This document shows positions 17,285-27,453 of a stretch of DNA of 64,000 nt, piece by piece. Every line of letters begins with the position of its first letter. Position 1 is the stretch's first letter. This DNA is from JACKCB01 sp964452775 (GTDB lineage: Bacteria; Chloroflexota; Anaerolineae; Promineifilales; Promineifilaceae), in assembly GCA_964452775.1 (NCBI GenBank), contig CAYVQP010000007.1, positions 34,363 through 98,362 of the forward strand, written 5' to 3'. The position numbers were made by a program, and so were the translations under genes. The notes beneath the pieces were generated by a model. That model saw nothing but the letters and a program-made list of their open reading frames with translations. It had not been told where the DNA came from and searched no databases.

Positions 17285-19609
17285 ATGTCACGGTGGCTAC
17301 GACGATACCGCGAAGCGCTGACAGTTGCCTTCCTGATGCTGTCAGCGTTTGTGTTCCTGGGTGCTGCCCTGCGGCCCGAAGAAGGCCGGATGCTTTACGG
17401 ATTTGACCTGGAGCGTCTCTTCTATCCCTTTGGCGATTTCATGTTCAAGGCGCTCCGCGAAGGGAAGCTGCCCCTGTGGAACCCCTTTGTTTTCCTCGGA
17501 TTCCCACAATTCGCCGAGCCTCAGCTATCGTTGTTCTACCCACTTACCTGGCCGTTAGCCTGGCTGTCGCCGGAGATCGCTTTTCCGCTGCAGTATGCAC
17601 TGCACTTTGGATGGGCGGCGGTAGGCGGTTACGTGCTCCTTCGCCGGCTTGGGGCGAAGTGGGCCGGCTCGATGTTGGCCGGCTTCACCCTGGCCTATGC
17701 GCTCACCATGACCGTCCGCCTGTGGGTCGGCCATATGCCGCACGTCATGACTCTTGCCTGGGCCCCCTGGTGCCTGGCGGCAGCGCACTGGGCGGTGCAA
17801 AAGAAAAGCTGGCCGGCCACCCTGGTTGCCGCCGTGCCCCTGGCGCTCGCCTTCCTGGTGGGCTACATCCCATATCTGATCCTGCTTGTCCCGGCGCTGG
17901 TCGTCTTCATGCTCTGGTTAGCAGGAACGGCCTGGCTGGAGGGCGACCGGCGCGGTGCGGTGCGCATCGCCGGTCAACTGGCCGTGTTGGGCCTTTTCGC
18001 CGCGCTGTTAGCGGCCATTCAACTGCTGCCCACCCTGCAGTTCACGTCGCTCTCCAACCGGCTGGCCGACCGCTACAACTTTGACGACAGCTATCCAATC
18101 GCATTGCCCTACTTCCTCACCGTTCTAATGCCGGACCTGTTTGGCGCGCCGCGCGGGGGAGTCGAGTTGTGGCTGGGTGATCTGCCGGGGGCAATCTACT
18201 GGGAATGGGCGCTGTACATCGGCATCCTGCCGCTGCTCTTGTTCGTCCTGACCTGGTCCTGGGGGCGAAAGCGTTGGCGCTTCTGGGTCATCTTCGGATT
18301 GGTCGGCCTCATCCTCTCGCTGGGCGACAAGGGGGCGCTCCACCGGCTGCTCTATGACTTTGTGCCCGGCATGGATTGGTTTCGCTTCGCCAGCCGGCCG
18401 ATCTACTTCTTCGGCCTATCCGCTACGGTGGCCGCCGGGCTAATGTTTGACTACTGGTTCGACCAGCCGGCGGAACAATATGCTAGCCGCGCCGGCCGGC
18501 TGCGCACCGCCTTGTATGTGATGTTGCCTCTTGGCTTCTTCATCGCCATGCTGTCCGTATTCTGGCAGGCGGCGCAAGTTGAGACCGAGCAACTGGCCAT
18601 TGCCAGCAACATCACCAGTCAGATCATGCGTCTGATGCTGCTTCTGGCAGCGGCGCTGGCCCTGCTGATCTGGGGTTACGGCCGCCCGCGCTGGCAGCTG
18701 GCGGCGCTGGCGCTGGCCCTGATCGCGGTTGACTTGTGGGGCCTGGGAAATAAATACATCACCGATGTTTCTAAGGAGGGCGAACTAGGCTGGCTGATGG
18801 CCGACCTTGCTTTGCCCGAGAACCGGCTCGACTATCGCGTGTTTAGCAAGGCATTGCCCGAGAACAACGGCTATTTCCAGGGTTTTTATAATATCTACGG
18901 CTATGACGGCTTCACCCTGGAGACGAGCGAGGTGATGGAAGGGCTGGCCGTCTCGGATGCCCGCATCGTGCGCATGTTGAGCGGGCGCTACTTGCTGCAC
19001 GGGCCCTGGTGGGAGCTGCCGGTCATCGCCCCCGGCTGGGAAGTGCTCACCGAGCCGGCCGGGGTTACGATCTACTCCCGCGAAGACGCCGGCCCACGTG
19101 CCTTTGTGGTCCACGACGTGATCAGCGCGGCGAATGGTGAAGAAGCGCTGCAAATCATGGCCGATCCAGCCATTGACTTCACCCGCACGGCAGTCGTGCA
19201 GGCGAAGGAGGGCGCTAGTTGCGTGGTTGAGCAGCCGCCGGAGAGCGACCCGGCGCAGGTCAGCACGGCGGGCATTTTCTCCTATGAGCCGGAACGGGTC
19301 GTCGTACACGTGAATGCTGCCGCCGGCGGCTGGCTGGTGCTGAACGACCTTGACTACCCCGGCTGGACAGCAACTCTCGACGGCCAGTCAACGCCGGTCC
19401 AGACGACCAACTACGCGCTGCGCGGCGTCTGCGTCCCCGCCGGGCAACACGAGGTGGTTTTTGCCTTCCAACCGGCGATTCTGCGCTACGGCGCGATTGT
19501 GACAATTGCCGCGCTCTTGGTCCTGGTGGTCGCGGTCGTAGTCATGCTGTTGCGCCGCCGGCAGGCGACGGAGCCGCGCTCCGGGGAGAGCGAAGTAAGG
19601 CCCGCATGA
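17285..19609 (+). CDS. YfhO-family membrane glycosyltransferase-like protein (copy 1)
   Basis: A 774-residue polytopic membrane protein, about 12 helices, of the bacterial YfhO family (GT-C-like fold). An acidic motif follows the first helix (GFDLERLFYPFGD), then WNPFVFLGFPQFAEPQLS, then a string of helices. The extracytoplasmic C-terminal half contains YGYDGFTLETSEVM, LSGRYLLHGPWW and a final beta-rich domain with LNDLDYPGWTATLDGQ, followed by one last helix. In Firmicutes YfhO is linked to glycosylation of teichoic-type polymers; a role in lipid-linked sugar transfer here is inference. It overlaps the next paralogue by four bases (ATGA), showing an operon. A -10 element lies 9 nt before the ATG, suggesting a leaderless message. 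Confidence 0.85.
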   Translation: MSRWLRRYREALTVAFLMLSAFVFLGAALRPEEGRMLYGFDLERLFYPFGDFMFKALREGKLPLWNPFVFLGFPQFAEPQLSLFYPLTWPLAWLSPEIAFPLQYALHFGWAAVGGYVLLRRLGAKWAGSMLAGFTLAYALTMTVRLWVGHMPHVMTLAWAPWCLAAAHWAVQKKSWPATLVAAVPLALAFLVGYIPYLILLVPALVVFMLWLAGTAWLEGDRRGAVRIAGQLAVLGLFAALLAAIQLLPTLQFTSLSNRLADRYNFDDSYPIALPYFLTVLMPDLFGAPRGGVELWLGDLPGAIYWEWALYIGILPLLLFVLTWSWGRKRWRFWVIFGLVGLILSLGDKGALHRLLYDFVPGMDWFRFASRPIYFFGLSATVAAGLMFDYWFDQPAEQYASRAGRLRTALYVMLPLGFFIAMLSVFWQAAQVETEQLAIASNITSQIMRLMLLLAAALALLIWGYGRPRWQLAALALALIAVDLWGLGNKYITDVSKEGELGWLMADLALPENRLDYRVFSKALPENNGYFQGFYNIYGYDGFTLETSEVMEGLAVSDARIVRMLSGRYLLHGPWWELPVIAPGWEVLTEPAGVTIYSREDAGPRAFVVHDVISAANGEEALQIMADPAIDFTRTAVVQAKEGASCVVEQPPESDPAQVSTAGIFSYEPERVVVHVNAAAGGWLVLNDLDYPGWTATLDGQSTPVQTTNYALRGVCVPAGQHEVVFAFQPAILRYGAIVTIAALLVLVVAVVVMLLRRRQATEPRSGESEVRPA

Positions 19610-21936
19610 GCAGTAGCCAACAACGGCGCAGGATAGATGTCCTGGTCGTTTTGCTTCTCATCGGTGCGGCTTTCTTGTTCATGCTCAAGGCCATGTTGCC
19701 TGAGCCGGGCAAGATCCTCTACGGCTACGACGTATACCAGCTGTTCCACCCCTTTCTTGATTTCACCTTCAACGCTCTTCGCCGGGGCGAATTGCCGTTG
19801 TGGAACCCCAATTTCTTCCTGGGCTTTCCGCAATATGCTGAGCCGCAGCTCTCCACGTTTTACCCGCTGACCTGGCCGCTGGCCTGGCTTCCGGAGACGT
19901 TGGTCTTTCCTGTGCAATATGCGCTGCACTTTGCCTGGGCGGGCATCGGCGGCTATTTCCTCATCCTCCGGCTGGGCGGCCGCAGGGCCGGAGCGCTGAT
20001 CGCTGCCCTGATCTTCGCCTATATGGTCACCATGACCTCCCGCATCGATGTCGGACACCTGCCGCACATGATGACTTTCGCCTGGACGCCCTGGTGCCTG
20101 TTGGCGGCGCATTGGGCGGCGGAAAAGGGAAGCTGGGCGGCGACGATTGTTGCCGGCGTGCCGCTGGCAATGGCCTTTCTCATCGGTTACTTGCCCTTTC
20201 TAATTCTCACCGTCCCGCTGATGATCATCTTCATGGGCTGGCTGGCGGCGATGCAGTGGCGGGCAGGTCAATCGCGGCGAGCGGTACGAATTGTCGCCCA
20301 ACTGACTGGAATTGGGCTATTCGCGGCGCTGCTGGCCGCGATCCAACTCTTGCCGGCGGCGGAGTTCACCCTGCACTCGAATCGCGCCACCGGCCAATAC
20401 GATGGCGTGCTCTATCCCTTCGAAGCGCCCTACCTGCTGACAGCGATCATGCCCGACCTATTCGGCGCGCCATATGGCACCCAGGACGTTACCCTCTGGC
20501 TGGACTTGCCGGACTTCATTTATTGGGAGTGGGCTATTTACGTCGGCATCTTACCCCTCATCCTCTTCATTCTCACCTGGACCGTGGGCCGGAAGGAGTG
20601 GCGCTTCTGGGTGGTATTTGGACTGTTGGGGATCCTGCTGGCAATGGGCGATGTGGGAGTATTCTACCGGCTGATGTACGACTATGTTCCCGGCATCAGT
20701 TGGTTTCGCTTCATCAGCCGGCCGGTTTACTACTTCAACCTGGCAGCGGCGATATGCGCCGGCCTGATGTTTGACCATTGGTTTTCGCTACCTGCGGAGC
20801 GCCACGCACAGTTGGCTCGCTCCTTGAAGAAGGGACTCTGGATTGGCCTCGCGCTGGGGATCACGCTGACCGTGCTCTCATTTGCAGCGCGGTCGGTTGC
20901 GGAGACTGAGCGAGCTGTGGCGGTAAGCGCGCTGGTAACCAGCCAGTTGCTACGCCTGCTTCTGTTGTTTGCCTTGTCAATGGGGCTGTTGATCTGGGGC
21001 TACGGTCGCAGGCGTCTTTGGGTATGCATCCTGGGGCTTCTACTTGTCACTGCTGACTTGTGGAGCGCCGGCCACAAGTTCATCTTCTTCATAGACAATC
21101 TGCCGGAATGGGGTTGGCAGCAGGCCGATATCTATCTGCCGCCCAATCGCGACGAGTATCGCGTCCTGCCGGCGGCCATATCCGAGAATCACGGCTACTT
21201 CTATGGCTTCCAGAGTATCTATGGCTATGACGGCTTCACCCTCCAGACCAGCGAGGTGATGCGCCAGTTGGCGGGTACAGATTCGCGCGTTGTCAGTCTG
21301 CTTAGCGGGCAGTATTATCTGCACGGCTCATGGTGGGAAGAGCACGTCTTGACGCCCGGCTGGGAGAAGATGGAGGGACCGGAACAGGTGACCATCTATC
21401 AAAGACGAGACGCTCTACCGCGCGCCTTCCTGGTGCATAACGTGATTGGAGTAGAGAGCCAGGATCAAGCTTTGGCCCTGATGAGTGACCCGAGCATTGA
21501 CTTCAGCCGGACGGCGATCGTTGAGGCTAACCCGGCCACGAATTGCGCCGTTGAAAGCGTTCCCCCAGGGTCAGCCAGCGACCAGGCTGTCATTACTCAG
21601 TATGGCGGCAATGAGGTCGTGATCGAAGTTACTGCCGCGGCCCGCGGGTGGCTGGTGCTGAACGACCTGACCTACCCAGGGTGGGTGGCGACTGTGGACG
21701 GGCAGCCGGCGGTCATTCAAACAACGGACTATGCCCTGCGCGGCGTTTGCATACCCGCCGGCGAACACGAAGTTGTCTTTTCGTTCCAGCCGGTGATTCT
21801 GCGCTGGGGCGCTCTACTGACCGGCGTGGCGCTGCTCATCCTTCTGCTGGCCCTGTTCTCTCACCGGCGCGCCGCGCGTCCCTCCGGCGAGCTTTCTTCG
21901 CCGCCCCAGTCACCGGCCATTGGCCCGGAGCAATAA
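19606..21936 (+). CDS. YfhO-family membrane glycosyltransferase-like protein (copy 2)
   Basis: A 776-residue paralogue of the preceding gene with the same layout: N-terminal helix, GYDVYQLFHPFLDF, LWNPNFFLGFPQYAEPQLS, about 12 helices, then YGYDGFTLQTSEVMRQL, LSGQYYLHGSWW and the closing LNDLTYPGWVATVDGQ beta domain with a last helix and basic tail. The start codon overlaps the stop of copy 1 (ATGA), so translation is coupled. Divergence from copy 1 is spread along the whole length, pointing to an old duplication with separate substrates rather than a recent one. It is followed after 16 nt by a sugar dehydrogenase gene in the same operon. The function is inferred from the family only. Confidence 0.85.
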   Translation: MSSSQQRRRIDVLVVLLLIGAAFLFMLKAMLPEPGKILYGYDVYQLFHPFLDFTFNALRRGELPLWNPNFFLGFPQYAEPQLSTFYPLTWPLAWLPETLVFPVQYALHFAWAGIGGYFLILRLGGRRAGALIAALIFAYMVTMTSRIDVGHLPHMMTFAWTPWCLLAAHWAAEKGSWAATIVAGVPLAMAFLIGYLPFLILTVPLMIIFMGWLAAMQWRAGQSRRAVRIVAQLTGIGLFAALLAAIQLLPAAEFTLHSNRATGQYDGVLYPFEAPYLLTAIMPDLFGAPYGTQDVTLWLDLPDFIYWEWAIYVGILPLILFILTWTVGRKEWRFWVVFGLLGILLAMGDVGVFYRLMYDYVPGISWFRFISRPVYYFNLAAAICAGLMFDHWFSLPAERHAQLARSLKKGLWIGLALGITLTVLSFAARSVAETERAVAVSALVTSQLLRLLLLFALSMGLLIWGYGRRRLWVCILGLLLVTADLWSAGHKFIFFIDNLPEWGWQQADIYLPPNRDEYRVLPAAISENHGYFYGFQSIYGYDGFTLQTSEVMRQLAGTDSRVVSLLSGQYYLHGSWWEEHVLTPGWEKMEGPEQVTIYQRRDALPRAFLVHNVIGVESQDQALALMSDPSIDFSRTAIVEANPATNCAVESVPPGSASDQAVITQYGGNEVVIEVTAAARGWLVLNDLTYPGWVATVDGQPAVIQTTDYALRGVCIPAGEHEVVFSFQPVILRWGALLTGVALLILLLALFSHRRAARPSGELSSPPQSPAIGPEQ

Positions 21937-21952
21937 CAAAGGAACTCGTAAC

Positions 21953-23347
21953 ATGAACCACTTTGAGTCTCGTAGAAGGCTGTTTATTGGACTGCTTGGC
22001 GTTACCATCCTGGTAGTCGTCTGGTTGGCCGTCGCCGACATTACTGCTCGTTCAGCCCCTGCCGTCCTGCAAGAGGGGACGCCGGGCTTCCTGCCGGTTG
22101 TCATGAGACCGGAGTTGACGCCAACCCCGACGGTCGGTCCGACCCCAACGATCACATCCACACCCGGAGACCCGCCGGACTTTGTCAGCGTACAGATGCA
22201 TGCTTGCTGCTTCCAGACTTCGGCAATTACGGACATTGCCAATGCCGGCGATGAACGATTGTTCACTCTCCAACGAGAAGGGAAAATCGTCATTGTTCAC
22301 CCAAACGGTTCCTGGCAGACCGAGCCCTTCCTCGACATAACCGATCAGGTCACAACCGAAAACTGGGAACAGGGGTTGTTGGGTATTGCCTTTCACCCTG
22401 ATTACGCCAGTAACGGCTATTTCTATATCACCTATACGCCCGTCTCTATCAATGGAGAACAATCACTCGTGCTTTATCGCTACCAGCGGATGGCCGGCGA
22501 TCCTACACTGGCCGATCCAAACTCCGGCGTGGAGATGATTCGCCTGGTGAAGGAGCCCCCATACAAGGTGCACCACGCCGGCGATCTCGCCTTCGGCCCG
22601 GATGGGTTCCTGTACATCTCGGTTGGCGACGGTGGGCCGGACCCGGTTGACGAGCCGGATTTACCCGGCGACCCATTCAATCGCGCCCAGCGATTGGACG
22701 AAGCTTTCGGGAACATCTTGCGTATTGATGTAAATAGCGGAAACGGCGGCCCTCCCGATCAGTGTACCCTGGGCGTCGGCTATACCGTCCCGGCAAGCAA
22801 TCCATTCGTTGATGGACCCGGCGGCCTGTGCGATGAAGTCTGGGCTTACGGTCTCCGCAATCCCTGGCGTATCAGCTTCGACCGGCTGACCGGGGACATG
22901 TACATTGCTGACGTGGGTGAATGGCAACGTGAGGAGATCAACTTTGCCCCAGTGGGAACCGGCGCAGGAGCGAACTACGGCTGGCACTGCTGGGAGGGAA
23001 CGCTCGACTACCGCACCCTATGGCCCGCCCTTCAGTTCCCGGAGTGCGATAACATTGTGCCAACTTTTCCGGTGATAGAAGGTACACATGATGATGGTTT
23101 TGTCTCCATAACCGGAGGCTACGTCTATCGCGGATCGGCCATCGCGGGATTACAAGGCCACTACATTTATGCCGATTGGGGCAACCGCCGTATCTATCGG
23201 GCAAGCGCCTACAATGGCTGGCAGCCACACGCCTTAATCCAGACCGTCACCTTCTTTGCCACCTTTGGCGAGGATGTCAACGGAGAGCTGTATTTTGGCG
23301 GCTGGGGAATTGACCCGGCGCTCTGGAAGATCCTGCCCTCGCAATGA
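21953..23347 (+). CDS. PQQ-type glucose/sorbosone dehydrogenase family protein
   Basis: A 464-residue exported protein with an N-terminal membrane segment (about 10-30), a Chloroflexota-style linker (FLPVVMRP followed by Pro/Thr repeats to about 75) and a six-bladed soluble sugar-dehydrogenase propeller. Family features are GLLGIAFHPDYASNGYFYITY near residue 145, the DLAFGPDGFLYISVGDGG block, EIWAYGLRNPWR-like AYGLRNPWRISFD, and the GGYVYRG near the end. Such enzymes oxidise aldose sugars with PQQ at the cell surface. Some members act as receptors or have lost activity, so the substrate is open. It sits 16 nt after the second YfhO gene, suggesting a role on the same glycans. The ATG at 21953 is used because it begins the hydrophobic leader; an upstream in-frame start would overlap the previous gene. 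Confidence 0.85.
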   Translation: MNHFESRRRLFIGLLGVTILVVVWLAVADITARSAPAVLQEGTPGFLPVVMRPELTPTPTVGPTPTITSTPGDPPDFVSVQMHACCFQTSAITDIANAGDERLFTLQREGKIVIVHPNGSWQTEPFLDITDQVTTENWEQGLLGIAFHPDYASNGYFYITYTPVSINGEQSLVLYRYQRMAGDPTLADPNSGVEMIRLVKEPPYKVHHAGDLAFGPDGFLYISVGDGGPDPVDEPDLPGDPFNRAQRLDEAFGNILRIDVNSGNGGPPDQCTLGVGYTVPASNPFVDGPGGLCDEVWAYGLRNPWRISFDRLTGDMYIADVGEWQREEINFAPVGTGAGANYGWHCWEGTLDYRTLWPALQFPECDNIVPTFPVIEGTHDDGFVSITGGYVYRGSAIAGLQGHYIYADWGNRRIYRASAYNGWQPHALIQTVTFFATFGEDVNGELYFGGWGIDPALWKILPSQ

Positions 23348-23374
23348 TCTTAATGGCTTTGGCTACCTGCACAT

Positions 23375-26300
23375 TCAGCGCGGGGTATCCGAGATCAGGC
23401 TGACGTCAACGAGTTTTCTCGCCTCAGCTCCGTCTTCAAACGGCACGCGCTCCAACGTCGCCGGATCGTAAAGGCTGACAAACAGCGATCCGGCGCCGGC
23501 AGATAGGGTCTCGGGCAAGATGAGCGGGTGCTTATCCAGGACGTGCTCTCCGGCCAACCAGGTCGTCATGGGCCGGGTTCCGGAGGCCGGCGTGCCGTCG
23601 TGTTGGGCAATCAGCCGGCCTTGCTCATCGAGCAAGTACACGGAGACCGTCAGATCGCGTTCCGGCTCCGCCAGCGCCTCCCAGACAAAGCTTGCTTCCA
23701 GGGTCGCTCCTGGCGAAAGTTCAGCAATTGCCGGCTCCGAAAGATCCACCGGCGCACCATTGATGGTCAGGTACGCCTGATCCAGTCGAATGTCCCCTCC
23801 GGCCTCTCCTCCGATGGAGGTCATCACCTCCTGGACGTGCGCCAACGGGCGATAGGCTGACAACACCAGGTTGCCCACCTGCCTTTCACTCTCCAGTAAT
23901 GTGTGATAATCCAACCAACGCCAGACGGAATCGGTCGGGTCCCAGTTGGAAGCGCGCGCCGGCACAAACCACAGCCGGGAGTGGCTGTCAGCCAGTTCTG
24001 CCATCGCTTCGTTGGTCACTGCTTCGTCGGCCGGGAATGTTGCCGGCTGCATCGTCCGCGGCAGCGGCACGTCACGCAGGTAATAGTCAAAGGCGGGATC
24101 GGGGAAGTGCGCCAGGAACAGGTCGCCGGCCCGGCCCTCTTCTGCCAGCGTTCGTGCAATTTCCCGGTAACCTCGGGTCCGGCTGTACTCCGGCAGGAAG
24201 TAGTATCGGCCCCAGCCGACCACGCTAAAAAGGAGGACGGACAGCAGTGCGACCAGAACGACCGCCCTTGCGCCCGGTGATCCGCGCTCTTTCAGCCGCC
24301 ACAAACCTGCTCCAACCAACGCCCACCATGCCGGGGCAGCCACCGTGATATAAAAGTCGTTGAAAGTGGAGCGGCGCAACCGGATCAAGTATATGCCGGC
24401 GATGGTCATGACCAGCCAGGAGCCGAGCAAGACGGCCATCGGTCGGTTCATTCGCCACAATCCGGCAAAGCCGGTGACCGCCACCGCACCCAGCCCAAGG
24501 AACAACCAACGCGCCAGGGCCAGCCGCCAAACCTGCCCGGCCACCAACTCGACGCCGATTGACATAACGTGGGCCGCCAACTCCGGCTGGCTGGGGTCGC
24601 TTAATTGCCCGGCAGCCAGCGTCGCCGCACCAATCGCCAGCGCCCAGGGTAAGAACAAGAGCAACGCCGCCCCAATTGAGGCCAACCAGGTCAACCAGAC
24701 CCGCCGCGCCGGCCGCAACGTGAGCAGGTACAGACCATGCGCTGCAAGGGCAAACAGGCCGTAGTAGTGGGCGTAGATGGTCAGTGCGCAGGTCAAACAG
24801 TAGCACAGGGCGATCAATGGGGCGGGCTTCTCCACCAGTCGAAGCAAGAGCAGCGTTGCCGCCAGTGAAAGAGTTACGACCAGCGCGTACTGATTGCGAG
24901 CATCCTGGCTGATCCAGATCAGCGACGTGGAGATCGCCGCCAACGACGCTAACAAGAAGCCGAATGACCGGCCATTCATAGGCCGCCCGAGCTGGTACAT
25001 CAACGGGATAGCCAGCATCCCCGCCAGCAAGGAGATCAGGCGCAGCGAAAGCTCGCTATCCCCAATCAGGGTCATTGCCGCGTGTAAGGAGAAGTAGTGC
25101 AACGGGGAGTGTGGGTCTCCTTCAGCCAGCAGTTCCGGAACGATTTCCGCCGCCGGCAGCCTGGCGAAGAGGTAGCTAAATGCCTCGTCACCCCGCAATT
25201 CCTGCGCGTCCACCCGAAATATGCGTAGGCCGAAGCTTAACAGCGCCAGCAAAACCATCGCCCACAACCAGAATTGCTTGCCGGCCATGAACCTGGGCGC
25301 TGAAATTGCGCTCAGCCGGGGAACGGGGAAATGCAGTTGTGGGCCTGGCGCGCCTCTTGCTGCAACCGGCCGGCGAACCAGCCGGGAAACCACGACCGCG
25401 GCGACGATTGTCAGCAATGAGAGCGCGATGCCGATGCCAACTTCCGGCGGCCTGAACTCCAATTTGACTTCATGCCTGCCCGCCGGCAAATAAATGGCCT
25501 GCAAGGCGTAGTCGGCCGGGTAAGTCTCTGCCGGTTGGCCGTCCACCGTCGCCCGCCAACCCGGCTCATACCACTCCGACAGGACCAGGAAGCCCGGCCG
25601 CGGGGTAGTCACCTCAATTTGACGCCGGCCCGGTTCAGGATTGGCAACTTCCACCGTTGGTGGGGCATCTGTTGGGAGGGAGCTTTCCGGGGGAAGTTCA
25701 GGTACCGCCGTATGGAACACGGCGACCCTGGTCAGGTCAACTGCCGGATCGGCCAGCAGCTCTAGCGCCTGCTGTGCGTTCTCGACTTGTATAGGGTTAT
25801 AGCTCATCCAGGCTCGCCCGGTCGGGTTGTCTATGCGGTAGGCGCTGCCGTAAACCGGCACATCCGACAGCAGGTTTTGGTCAAGGTCGGCGAGCTTGGT
25901 TACTTGCGCTCCCTCCGGCAACTCAATGGTAATCACGTGCGAGACATTCAGCAGTTGCCAGCGCCGGACCAGCGGGATTCCTTCCAGCGCCGCCAGCGCC
26001 GCCGGCTTGATCGGGCTGATGCCGCGAATGTCCTCCCAGCCGTACACCGCTCCGTAGTTGCCGAAGAAGGTGTTGGTCGAGTCCATCCGCGAAACGCCCG
26101 CCGCTCGATAATCCTCCATCAGCGTTTCCAGCCACGGGGGACGCTGCCAGAAGTCGAACGGCGATTCGGGCCGGCGATCGATCCCACTGAAGGTCGCGAA
26201 GTAGAGATCAAACGCCAGCAGTGAGACCAGAGCAAGCGCCTGCATTCTGGGTCGTAAGGCCGGCGCAAGGATGAGATAGGCCAACCCAATCAAGGCCAGT

Positions 26301-27339
26301 TGGCGCAACAATGTCTGTTGCCAACCCCCAACTACAAACGGACCGGCGGCGAACAGGGCTANNNNNNNNNNNNNNNNNNNNNNNNNNNNNNNNNNNNNNN
26401 NNNNNNNNNNNNNNNNNNNNNNNNNNNNNNNNNNNNNNNNNNNNNNNNNNNNNNNNNNNNNCCGGCATATTCCGGCGACCAGAAAGCCAATGATGCCGGC
26501 GCGATTGCCTGCAGATAGTTGAACATCGGCTGGCCGGTGGAGACAAACTCGTAACTGACCGCGCCGCGCGTGCTGGATGCCCACGATTGCAACGCCGGCA
26601 TCCACATCGCTGCCGAGGCGAAGGCCGCGATGACCGCCATCAACGCCCCCACGCCCAATATCGCCTTCCATGCCCAGCGCGCACGCCAGGTCAATAACAG
26701 GAAGTACGCGCCCGCCACGTACCCGGCATGGAGAAAGGTTTGCGGATGGCCGGCCGTCAGGCTGAACGCCAGCACCAACGCCCCGCCGACCAGCCAGCCG
26801 AGCGCCGGCTTGCCGCCCGGCGCGCTGCGCAACACCCCTTCGCGAAGCAGGAACAGCGCCAGCGGCAGCCAGGCGACTGTCTCCAGGATCGCTAACTGCA
26901 GGATGGGGTAGGAAGTGAGATAGCCGCCAAGCCCGAACGTCACTGCAGCCAGCAACGCCGCCAGCGGTTCGCGGTTGATAGACCAGGCCAACGCATAAGT
27001 AAACAGGCCGGCCAGCCAGACATGCCCGATTGCTTCAAGCTGTAAGGCATAAAGGGAGAACTCGCCCGGCAGCGAGGCGAGAATGGTCAGAAAGCGCGGC
27101 AGATAGAAGGCCGCAGCCTGCGGGTCGCCCACGAAGCGCACTCCGGCGTAGGTAGCCGGGAGCCACAACGGCAATCGCCCCTGCGCCATCTCCTGCGCCT
27201 GAAAGATGCCGAAGGTGTGGAACTGGGCGGTGAAATCGCCGGTCGGGAGCCGTTCACTCCCCAAGATCAGCGTGCCGAAGAACAGCGCGCAAATCGCGGT
27301 CCAAAACAGCAACGGCAGCAAGTGCGGTCGGAAGCGCAA
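23375..27339 (-). CDS. YfhO domain fused to GT39-like glycosyltransferase (interrupted by assembly gap)
   Basis: Two minus-strand pieces separated by 100 N belong to one gene. The first (26462-27339) is the YfhO N-terminal half (GDFTAQFHTFG, GRLPLWLPATYAGV, about seven helices). The second starts inside the YfhO C-terminal half (WEDIRGISPI, SEWYEPGWRATVDGQ, LPAGRHEV). It continues into a complete GT39/ArnT-like unit: the first-loop acidic motif LRGDEAFSYL, PLHYFSLH, about ten helices, and a soluble tail. The two pieces are in different frames relative to the 100-N filler, so the true gap is not 100 bases. Alignment with copy 1 predicts about 155 missing residues. The start is taken as TTG 27339, 12 nt after AAGGAG; an earlier start up to 27474 is possible but would overlap the divergent gene. 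The substrate is unknown. Confidence 0.75.
26362..26461. other. Assembly gap, 100 N
   Basis: Exactly 100 undetermined bases inside the YfhO-GT39 gene. The round length and the frame change across it show it is a placeholder; about 450-500 nt are probably missing. Confidence 0.95.
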
Positions 27340-27435
27340 CGTCTTGAGTTTCTCCTTGTGCGCCGGCGTGGACCGGCCGAGGCCATATCTTATTGGAATC
27401 GGCCGGCAGGGCAAGGATGATTGGCTACTCACAGA

Positions 27436-27444
27436 TGGTACAAT
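27436..27444 (+). promoter_or_regulatory. Extended -10 promoter of the third + strand YfhO gene
   Basis: TGGTACAAT. The GTG at 27454 begins 10 nt past the hexamer and no Shine-Dalgarno sequence precedes either candidate start, so a leaderless message is likely. Confidence 0.45.
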
Positions 27445-27453
27445 TGCGCCGTA

